Shown here: positions 1 to 5,190 of the stretch, one piece after another
Position numbering within the stretch: the first letter of the stretch is position 1
Layout of the letters: every line of letters begins with the position of its first letter
Assembly (NCBI GenBank): GCA_900539095.1
Contig: UQAR01000103.1
Coordinates: 1 to 5,213, forward strand
Direction: 5' to 3'
DNA from: an uncultured Ruminococcus sp.
GTDB taxonomy: Bacteria > Bacillota > Clostridia > Oscillospirales > Ruminococcaceae
Length of the DNA: 5,213 nt
Notes under the pieces: model-generated
What the model was told of the DNA's origin: nothing
Databases searched by the model: none
Seen by the model: only the letters and a program-made list of their open reading frames with translations
Made by a program: the position numbers and the translations under genes

Positions 1-52
1 GAGATCTCCACCGTCTAATTCGTCGGCAGCGTCAGATGTGTATAAGAGACAG
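1..52 (+). other. Nextera Read 1 adapter with i5 index (synthetic, not genomic)
   Basis: Positions 20-33 read TCGTCGGCAGCGTC and 34-52 read AGATGTGTATAAGAGACAG, together the Nextera Read 1 transposon adapter ending in the 19-base Tn5 mosaic end. Positions 12-19 (CGTCTAAT) sit where the i5 index belongs and match, from memory, the index known as S510. Positions 1-11 (GAGATCTCCAC) match the inner end of the P5 primer with one mismatch (GAGATCTACAC expected). Genomic sequence begins at 53. Confidence 0.98.
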
Positions 53-520
53 ATGATAGACGGTCTGCCCTTTGCTTTCGGCGTTGAGAGTGCAGGAAAG
101 GCATCAAACAAGGGACTTTGCGTTTCGATATCAGGCGAGGCGGTCAATGACGGACGTGTGAAATTCTCAGACCTTGAATACTATGAGAACCACGGCGGCA
201 ACATAACCGTTGTAAAACACGGCTTTGCCCTTGTCACCAAAAAGGACGGCAAGAAGATATATCAGGCAAAGTTCACTAAAATACCTATCACCGAAAAGGA
301 CAGCTCTGTGCTTTTCAGAAAGCTCACAGAGGAAGAGGTCATTCAGCGGCTCAACTGCGAGATAGCTTTCAAGGTTACGCCTCATTTCAGCGGCGAGGAC
401 TGCCCTGAGGTCATGCTGACGGTGTATCCATACGAAAATATGCTCACAGGCTCAGCCGTTCAGTGGCTGAAAGTGACGTCTGACAAGGATTACTTTATAC
501 ACAAATATACCAACAAATAG
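53..520 (+). CDS. Hypothetical protein, 5'-truncated by the insert end
   Basis: I do not recognise this protein. About 155 genomic residues are visible, ending in a TAG at 518-520. The frame continues into adapter (GTG at 38), so residues encoded before 53 are artefactual. The first genomic codon happens to be ATG, but no ribosome binding site can be seen because the insert starts there; the true start probably lies outside. The visible part is soluble-looking, with no membrane segment, and has alternating charged and beta-prone stretches (NITVVKHGFALVTKKDGKKI; PEVMLTVYPYENML), suggesting a mainly beta C-terminal domain. It has two cysteines in its second half. The stop overlaps the ribosome binding site of trmB, and the 15-base gap suggests co-transcription with trmB. 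It is confidently coding from frame length and codon pattern, but no function can be given. Confidence 0.75.
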   Translation: MIDGLPFAFGVESAGKASNKGLCVSISGEAVNDGRVKFSDLEYYENHGGNITVVKHGFALVTKKDGKKIYQAKFTKIPITEKDSSVLFRKLTEEEVIQRLNCEIAFKVTPHFSGEDCPEVMLTVYPYENMLTGSAVQWLKVTSDKDYFIHKYTNK

Positions 521-535
521 GAGAGTTTATCCCAT

Positions 536-1207
536 ATGAGAATGAGAAGAAAGAAAAATCTTGAGGCACGTCTTGAGGCCTGCGGAGATGAAATTTTATA
601 TCTTGACCGTGACGAAAAGAATTTTCAGGACAAGTCAAACAAACAGCTTATTGACTTCGAGAAGGTTTTCGGCAACAGCAATCCCCTTGTGCTGGAGATA
701 GGCTGCGGAAAGGGTCAGTTTGCAAGAGAGATAGCAAAAAGATATCCTGACAAGAATTTCCTTGCAGTGGAGAAAAGCAGCAACGTTATAGTTGACGCCG
801 CACAAATGGCTATAGACGAGGGCATACCGAATCTGAGATTTGCAAGAGGCGAGGCTGAATATCTGGATTGCTTTATCCCTGAAAAGTCAGTGGAGTGCAT
901 TTATCTTAATTTCAGCTGTCCTTATCCAAAAAATACATACGCACGCCACAGGCTCACATACAGAGCGTTCCTTGAAATATACAGACGTATCCTTGTTGAG
1001 GGCGGCGAAATATATCAGAAAACTGATAATATGCACTTCTTTGAGTTCTCACTGGAGGAATTTTCTGCGGCGGATTATGGGCTTAAAAACATTTCTCTTG
1101 ACCTGCACAACAGCGGCTTTGAGGGCAATATCGTGACGGAGTATGAAAAGAAATTCTCCGACATGGGTATGCCTATTTACAGACTGGAGGCGTTCCTGAA
1201 AAAATGA
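536..1207 (+). CDS. trmB: tRNA (guanine-N7-)-methyltransferase TrmB
   Basis: TrmB uses S-adenosylmethionine to make 7-methylguanosine at position 46 in the variable loop of tRNAs, acting in the cytoplasm. The product is 223 residues, normal for the family. Residues 53-60 (LEIGCGKG) are the SAM-binding motif I of a class I Rossmann methyltransferase. KTDN followed by FFEFSLEEF, and a C-terminal TEYEKKFSDMGMPIYRLEA, are TrmB signatures for tRNA binding and catalysis. The usual NFSDPWPK motif reads NFSCPYPK here (125-132): Asp is replaced by Cys128 and Trp by Tyr130. The N-terminus is basic (MRMRRKK), as is common in the family. The start at 536 is chosen because AGGAGAG (519-525) lies 10 bases upstream; the ATG at 542 would be too far. 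The gene follows the upstream stop by 15 bases and overlaps the next start by 4, so it sits in an operon. The family call is firm; the effect of the motif changes is unknown. Confidence 0.93.
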   Translation: MRMRRKKNLEARLEACGDEILYLDRDEKNFQDKSNKQLIDFEKVFGNSNPLVLEIGCGKGQFAREIAKRYPDKNFLAVEKSSNVIVDAAQMAIDEGIPNLRFARGEAEYLDCFIPEKSVECIYLNFSCPYPKNTYARHRLTYRAFLEIYRRILVEGGEIYQKTDNMHFFEFSLEEFSAADYGLKNISLDLHNSGFEGNIVTEYEKKFSDMGMPIYRLEAFLKK

Positions 1208-1698
1208 ACGAACAGATAAACCCCGTTATAAACGAAGAGGACATCGGCACTGACGGCAAACTTCGCAAATGGTCAACGGGACGAAAAGTCAAATGGATAA
1301 TATGGATAGTCATTATTATCGCAGTGGGGCTTGGTTTCTGGCATCAGTATTATATGAGGAGCGAAAGCACCATAAGGTCTGTTTTCAACGACAACAAGAC
1401 CACATTTCAGACGACTGCGGAATTTATGATAGAAAGCATTTCATGTGAAAAGCCGACACTACCAAAGGGCAAATGCTCCATTAAATCGCTCACTGAAAAC
1501 AATGCCTGCAAGTCTGTGAAGAAAGAACTTGAAGAGCTTGAACGCAGAAACATCACATATATCGACTGCGATGGATTGACAGTGAAGTTCTATACCATTT
1601 ATGACTATTACTACGTTTACTATTCACCGCTCAGCTCGGCAGCTGTAGAAAATAACCTCGGCAATGGCTGGTCATACGTTAAAACAAGCAAGAGCTGA
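1204..1698 (+). CDS. Small single-pass membrane protein of unknown function, coupled to trmB
   Basis: I do not recognise a family. The 164-residue product starts at an ATG whose last two bases form part of the trmB stop (ATGA overlap), a typical arrangement for translational coupling. Residues 1-30 are polar and end in a basic stretch (KLRKWSTGRKVK). Residues 31-46 (WIIWIVIIIAVGLGFW) form one hydrophobic helix. By the positive-inside rule this suggests an N-in signal anchor with about 118 residues outside the membrane. The outer domain has four cysteines (about 81, 91, 102 and 122), which could form two disulfides, a short charged helix (KSVKKELEELERR) and a tyrosine-rich strand (YDYYYVYY, about 133-140). 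There is no lipobox or recognised enzyme motif. It is the last gene before a terminator. Its link to tRNA modification may be only positional. Confidence 0.85.
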   Translation: MNEQINPVINEEDIGTDGKLRKWSTGRKVKWIIWIVIIIAVGLGFWHQYYMRSESTIRSVFNDNKTTFQTTAEFMIESISCEKPTLPKGKCSIKSLTENNACKSVKKELEELERRNITYIDCDGLTVKFYTIYDYYYVYYSPLSSAAVENNLGNGWSYVKTSKS

Positions 1699-1705
1699 TT
1701 TTTTT

Positions 1706-1738
1706 ATGGACGAAAAAAATTTTTTTCGTCCATTTTTT
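1706..1738 (+). terminator. Rho-independent terminator of the plus-strand genes
   Basis: Positions 1706-1719 (ATGGACG then seven A) are perfectly complementary to 1720-1733 (seven T then CGTCCAT), giving a 28-base perfect palindrome. It is followed by a T-run at 1734-1738 and starts 7 bases after the stop at 1698. Seven T also precede it, so on the minus strand the hairpin would be followed by A rather than U. Intrinsic termination is therefore expected only for the plus-strand transcript. Confidence 0.85.
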
Positions 1739-1746
1739 CTTTAGGC

Positions 1747-1786
1747 AAAAAAAGAACGACCTGCATTTGCAAGTCGTTCTCTTTTT
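1747..1786 (-). terminator. Terminator of the ilvBNC operon, probably bidirectional
   Basis: AGAACGAC (1753-1760) pairs with GTCGTTCT (1773-1780). After one C/A mismatch, TGC (1762-1764) pairs with GCA (1769-1771) around an ATTT loop. An A-run (1747-1752) lies on the left and a T-run (1782-1786) on the right, so transcripts from either strand have a U-tract after the hairpin. It starts 24 bases beyond the ilvC stop on the minus strand. It probably also backs up the plus-strand terminator. Confidence 0.88.
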
Positions 1787-1809
1787 ATGCAATAATATTT
1801 GTTTGCAAA

Positions 1810-2835
1810 TTAGTTGTTGATGAGCTTTTCGTCATCGTTGTTCCAGCTGTAGAGCTTTCTGATCTCCTTACCAACCTTCTCAGAAGGATGCTCAGCGTGG
1901 AGCTTTCTCATAGCCTTGAAGTGTACCTGTGAACCTGCGTCAGACATATCAAGGAGGAAGTCCTTAGCGAATGTACCGTCCTGAATGTCAGACAGAACCT
2001 TCTTCATAGCCTTCTTAGTGTCCTCAGTAACGATCTTTGGACCTGTGATGTAGTCGCCGTACTCAGCTGTGTTAGAGATAGAATATCTCATGCCCTCGAA
2101 ACCTGACTGGTAGATAAGGTCAACGATGAGTTTCATCTCGTGGATACACTCAAAGTATGCGTTTCTTGGGTCATAACCAGCCTCGCAAAGTGTTTCAAAA
2201 CCAGCCTGCATCAGTGCACAAACACCGCCGCAGAGAACAGCCTGCTCACCGAAGAGGTCTGTTTCTGTCTCTGTTCTGAAAGTTGTTTCAAGAACACCGG
2301 CTCTTGCTCCGCCGATACCAAGTGCATATGCAAGACCGATATCCTGTGCGTTGCCTGTAGCGTCCTGCTCAACTGCGATAAGGCAAGGTGTACCCTTACC
2401 AGCCTGATACTCAGAACGTACTGTATGACCAGGAGCCTTAGGAGCGATCATGATAACGTTAACGTTCTTTGGTGGTACGATGCAGCCAAAGTGAATGTTA
2501 AAGCCGTGTGCGAATGCAAGAGTCTTACCCTCTGTGAGGTATGGCTCGATAGATTTCTTGTAAAGTGCAGCCTGCTTTTCATCAGGAATAAGGATCATGA
2601 TGATATCAGATGTCTTTGCAGCCTCTTCAGTTGTCATAACTGTAAGACCCTGCTGCTCAGCCTTTGCCCAGCTCTTAGAGCCCTCGTAAAGACCTACTAC
2701 TACGTCAACGCCGCTCTCTTTAAGGTTGAGTGCATGAGCGTGGCCCTGTGAACCGTAACCGATAATGGCAACTCTCTTACCCTTGAGTACGTTAATGTCG
2801 CAATCCTGCTGATAGAATATTCTTGCCTGTGCCAT
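1810..2835 (-). CDS. ilvC: Ketol-acid reductoisomerase (NADP+), class I
   Basis: IlvC converts 2-acetolactate to 2,3-dihydroxyisovalerate, or 2-aceto-2-hydroxybutyrate to the isoleucine equivalent, by Mg-dependent alkyl migration and reduction with NAD(P)H. It is the second common step of branched-chain amino acid synthesis and follows IlvBN. The 341-residue length fits the short class I form. The Rossmann motif GYGSQG is at 26-31. The catalytic lysine segment APKAPGH (Lys133) replaces the commoner PKGPGH. Metal ligands are expected at Asp193 and Glu197 (TDLFGEQ) and at Glu229 and Glu233 (ECIHE). SISNTAEYGDY follows, near 252-262. In the cofactor loop GLYEGSKSW, Tyr50 stands where many NADPH enzymes have Arg. 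The start is the ATG at 2835, with GGAGG (2844-2848) 8 bases upstream; a longer frame using TTG at 2850 would begin inside that binding site. It is the last gene of the operon, 68 bases after ilvN. Confidence 0.97.
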   Translation of the reverse strand: MAQARIFYQQDCDINVLKGKRVAIIGYGSQGHAHALNLKESGVDVVVGLYEGSKSWAKAEQQGLTVMTTEEAAKTSDIIMILIPDEKQAALYKKSIEPYLTEGKTLAFAHGFNIHFGCIVPPKNVNVIMIAPKAPGHTVRSEYQAGKGTPCLIAVEQDATGNAQDIGLAYALGIGGARAGVLETTFRTETETDLFGEQAVLCGGVCALMQAGFETLCEAGYDPRNAYFECIHEMKLIVDLIYQSGFEGMRYSISNTAEYGDYITGPKIVTEDTKKAMKKVLSDIQDGTFAKDFLLDMSDAGSQVHFKAMRKLHAEHPSEKVGKEIRKLYSWNNDDEKLINN

Positions 2836-2903
2836 TGTTAATTCCTCCAAATTCAGAAATTTTAGATTTATTTTATGTAGCCTTGCAGCTATATAATCAA
2901 AGT

Positions 2904-3401
2904 TTATTTGCTTGCGTTGAATGTGTCAGAGCCTTTCTCTATAGCGATAGTGCCCGTTCTTACCATTTCGATTATTCCGTAAGGTGCGATGACCTCTTCA
3001 AATCTGCAAAGGTGAGCGTATGTATCGCAAAGCTCCAATGTCATTGTCGTAAGAGTTATATCCATGACTTTAGCTCCTGTGATATCCGCAATAGTCATTA
3101 TCTCGCTGCGTCTGTTTGCAGCTGCCGACACCTTGACTATCATAAGCTCTCTTGCGAGATACTCATTAGCCTCGAATGTCTTTACCTTGATGACCTCGAT
3201 AAGCTTGTTGAGCTGCTTTTCTATCTGCTCAACTGTATGCTCGTCGCCGTCAGCAACTATCGTTATCCTTGAAACAGCAGGGTCATGTGTTGGACCTACC
3301 GCAAGGCTCTCGATATTAAAACCACGTCTTGAAAACAGTCCAGAAATTCTTGAAAGAACACCACTGTGGTTTTCCACAAGAACTGAGATCGTATGTTTCA
3401 T
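2904..3401 (-). CDS. ilvN: Acetolactate synthase small (regulatory) subunit
   Basis: This regulatory subunit stimulates the catalytic subunit IlvB and gives it feedback inhibition by valine. The 165 residues match the usual IlvH/IlvN length. An N-terminal ACT domain spans about 3-75 (ISVLVENHSGVLSRISGLFS, then RRGFNIESLAVGPT), followed by a C-terminal small-subunit domain from about 83 to 160 (ELMIVKVSA, then RTGTIAIEKG). Gly14 and Asn29 are present at the same positions as in Escherichia coli IlvH, where changes give valine resistance, so valine binding is predicted to be kept. The start ATG at 3401 has a strong GGAGG (3409-3413) with 7-base spacing. A small inverted repeat (3415-3430) lies just upstream of that site. 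It lies 117 bases after ilvB and 68 before ilvC. Enterobacteria use ilvN for the ilvB partner and ilvH for the ilvI partner; the symbol here follows its operon position. Confidence 0.96.
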   Translation of the reverse strand: MKHTISVLVENHSGVLSRISGLFSRRGFNIESLAVGPTHDPAVSRITIVADGDEHTVEQIEKQLNKLIEVIKVKTFEANEYLARELMIVKVSAAANRRSEIMTIADITGAKVMDITLTTMTLELCDTYAHLCRFEEVIAPYGIIEMVRTGTIAIEKGSDTFNASK

Positions 3402-3414
3402 AAATTAACCTCCA

Positions 3415-3430
3415 AAGGAAACCTTTCCTT
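3415..3430 (-). repeat. Inverted repeat just upstream of the ilvN ribosome binding site
   Basis: On the plus strand AAGGAAA (3415-3421) and TTTCCTT (3424-3430) are exact reverse complements separated by CC. In the minus-strand mRNA this could fold as a short hairpin ending one base before the GGAGG of ilvN (3409-3413). It could be an operator half-site pair or an RNA hairpin that affects ribosome access. It is short and A/U-rich, so its role is uncertain. Confidence 0.4.
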
Positions 3431-3438
3431 AGTTTTTT

Positions 3439-3447
3439 ATTATATCA
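3439..3447 (-). promoter_or_regulatory. Possible extended -10 promoter element for ilvN-ilvC
   Basis: The minus strand reads TGATATAAT, an exact TATAAT preceded by TGN, which is the extended -10 pattern of the main bacterial sigma factor. It lies 37 bases upstream of the ilvN start, so a transcript would have a leader of about 30 bases. No good -35 hexamer occurs 16-18 bases upstream, but extended -10 promoters can work without one. The A/T-rich setting makes chance occurrence plausible. Confidence 0.3.
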
Positions 3448-3490
3448 GCTTATTATTAAGATTTCTTGAACGCAAAAGCTATATACTGTA

Positions 3491-3528
3491 AACGCTACAG
3501 ATAGTTAAAATATTGACCCTATAGCGTT
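3491..3528 (-). promoter_or_regulatory. RNA hairpin spanning the ilvB stop codon
   Basis: In the minus-strand mRNA AACGCUAUAG (3528 to 3519, containing the UAG stop of ilvB) pairs with CUGUAGCGUU (3500 to 3491): ten base pairs including one G-U. The 18-base loop can pair further inside. No U-tract follows directly, so this is not a standard terminator. The 3' arm also takes part in a smaller alternative hairpin, CUGUA/UACAG (3500 to 3486). Processing, mRNA stabilisation or attenuation between ilvB and ilvN are possible; the role is inferred. Confidence 0.4.
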
Positions 3529-5144
3529 GGCATATCCTTATCCACAATGACTTCCACAAGGCATATACCCTTATGCTCGGCGAGCATCTCAACGCCCTTT
3601 TCCATGGTCGCATCGTCATAAACTCTCATTGCAGGTATGCCGTAAGCCTCAGCGAGCTTGATAAAGTCAGGTGAACCGTCAAGAAAAACGGCAGTCTGTC
3701 TGTCATGATAGCCATTTGTCTGAAGTTCTCTTACCATGCCAAGGCGGTTGTTTGTCATTACTACCACCTTTATGTCAACGCCGAACTGAACGGCTGTTGC
3801 AAGCTCCATGAACGACATCTGAAAAGCACCGTCGCCGCATATAGCCACTGTCGGTCTGTCAGGGTCAGCCATTTTTGCTCCGATCGCCGCAGGCACTGAA
3901 TAACCCATTGTGCCCATGCCGCCTGAAGTGAGCAGTCTGCCTTCCTTTTGGAATTTATACTCTGTGCAAGTCCATATCTGATTTTGTCCAACGTCTGCCA
4001 CAACAGTAACGTTCGCAGGCATTTTCTTTGCAAGTCTGTCGATAAACACTCTCGGATTGACAGTGCCCTGTGAAGGCTCAACATACTTTCTTTCGCCGCC
4101 CAAAGTCTTGATATGAGCTATCCACTCATCATGTTTCATAGGCTTTGCAAGCTCGGTCATCTGCTGCAAAACAAGCTTTGCGTCACCTACCAGCGGCAGA
4201 TCTGCACCGATATTCTTGCCTATCTCCGCAGGGTCGATATCGATATGGATTATCTTAGTAGTTTTTTCGAGGGCAAGAGGCGTTTTAACGGCTCTGTCGC
4301 CAACTCTTGCACCCACAAGGAACAGCACGTCGCACTCGTTCACAGCGGCGTTAGCCATTTTCACTCCATGCGTGCCTATCATGCCGCAGAAAAGCGGGTC
4401 ATCATCAGGGAAAACAGAAATGCCCATCATAGTAGTGATAACAGGTATCTGCATAAGGTCTGCAAGCTCTCTTATCTCGTTCTCAGCATGAGCGGCAAAG
4501 ACGCCTCCGCCGATGCAGATAAGCGGCTTTTCAGCCTCCTCCAAAGCAGCCATAACACGTCTTACCTGAACGTAGTTGCCCTTTGTGGTAGGCTTATAAC
4601 TTCTTATCTCGCATTTGTCAGGATACTCAAAGTCGATAACAGACTTCTGAACATCCATAGGGATATCTATAAGAACAGGGCCCGGTCTGCCAGTGCCTGC
4701 GATATAGAAAGCCTCTTTGAACACTCTCGCAGTGTCCTCAGGGTCTTTAAGAAGATAGCTATGCTTTACAAAAGGTTCAGCAGAGCCGGTTATGTCAGCC
4801 TCCTGAAAAACGTCAGAGCCTATCTGGTCGGTATTGACCTGACCTGTTATGCAAATGATAGGTATAGAATCCGCATAAGCGGTAGCAATAGCAGTAATAA
4901 GATTAGTTGCACCCGGTCCTGATGTAGCGATACAGACCGCAGGCTTGCCTGAAATTCGTGCATAGCCGTTAGCCGCATGACCGCCGTTAGCCTCCTGTCT
5001 CACGAGCACCTGCTTGATGTCGTTTTCAGCATCCAGCAAAGCGTCATAAAAAGGACAGATAGCAGCTCCGGGATAGCCAAAGACGACTTTTACGTTCTCA
5101 GCTTTCAAACATTCAACCATAGCCTGACTTACAGTCATTTTCAT
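3519..5144 (-). CDS. ilvB: Acetolactate (acetohydroxyacid) synthase catalytic subunit
   Basis: IlvB condenses two pyruvates to 2-acetolactate, or pyruvate with 2-oxobutyrate to 2-aceto-2-hydroxybutyrate, using thiamine diphosphate, Mg and normally FAD. It is the first common step of branched-chain amino acid synthesis. The product is 541 residues, slightly short for the family. The N-terminal ThDP-binding domain carries GYPGAAI and the catalytic glutamate (Glu51 in RQEANGGHAANGYAR). The middle domain has GARVGDR (278-284) and IDIDPAEIGKN. The C-terminal domain has the ThDP/Mg motif GDG (437-439) through NN (465-466), then LGMVRELQ. Two family motifs differ: GARFDDR is GARVGDR, and the Trp of LGMVRQWQ is Leu474. 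The start is the ATG at 5144, with GGAGGC (5154-5159) 9 bases upstream; the 21 extra residues of a longer frame, beginning MCIRDS, come from adapter and untranslated leader. A neighbouring regulatory subunit and IlvC argue against a catabolic AlsS. Only 46 leader bases are present, so regulation cannot be read. Confidence 0.96.
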   Translation of the reverse strand: MKMTVSQAMVECLKAENVKVVFGYPGAAICPFYDALLDAENDIKQVLVRQEANGGHAANGYARISGKPAVCIATSGPGATNLITAIATAYADSIPIICITGQVNTDQIGSDVFQEADITGSAEPFVKHSYLLKDPEDTARVFKEAFYIAGTGRPGPVLIDIPMDVQKSVIDFEYPDKCEIRSYKPTTKGNYVQVRRVMAALEEAEKPLICIGGGVFAAHAENEIRELADLMQIPVITTMMGISVFPDDDPLFCGMIGTHGVKMANAAVNECDVLFLVGARVGDRAVKTPLALEKTTKIIHIDIDPAEIGKNIGADLPLVGDAKLVLQQMTELAKPMKHDEWIAHIKTLGGERKYVEPSQGTVNPRVFIDRLAKKMPANVTVVADVGQNQIWTCTEYKFQKEGRLLTSGGMGTMGYSVPAAIGAKMADPDRPTVAICGDGAFQMSFMELATAVQFGVDIKVVVMTNNRLGMVRELQTNGYHDRQTAVFLDGSPDFIKLAEAYGIPAMRVYDDATMEKGVEMLAEHKGICLVEVIVDKDMPTL

Positions 5145-5190
5145 AATAAAGTCGCCTCCATAAAAATTTTCTGTATAAATTATCATATAA

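Noticed and set aside
2140..2751. A 203-codon plus-strand open frame opposite ilvC
   Set aside because: It is antisense to ilvC, rich in Cys and Ser, without a recognisable domain or start signal; shadow frame.
2836..2850. Longer ilvC starting at TTG (five extra residues)
   Set aside because: The TTG start and next codons are the ribosome binding site of the ATG at 2835, and homologues typically begin close to that ATG.
2836..2903. Short inverted repeats (TAGC/GCTA, AAATT/AATTT) in the ilvN-ilvC gap
   Set aside because: Arms of four to five bases in A/T-rich sequence are expected by chance and are not followed by a U-tract.
2823..3408. Plus-strand open frames opposite ilvN
   Set aside because: Both overlap the well-supported ilvN on the other strand and show no protein-like motifs.
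4113..4922. A 269-codon plus-strand open frame opposite ilvB
   Set aside because: It lies wholly antisense to a clear ilvB, has a low-complexity Ser/Leu/Tyr-rich composition and has no convincing ribosome binding site. It is a shadow of ilvB codon bias.
3519..5144. Catabolic acetolactate synthase (AlsS) as an alternative for ilvB
   Set aside because: A regulatory subunit gene and ilvC follow in the same operon, and IDIDPAEIGKN with the ilvBNC order fits the biosynthetic enzyme.
5145..5190. A -10-like TATGAT (5182-5187, minus strand) and possible T-box leader for ilvB
   Set aside because: Only 46 leader bases remain, no -35 can be seen, and there is no terminator or antiterminator stem with a U-tract in what is left. 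Neither can be supported.
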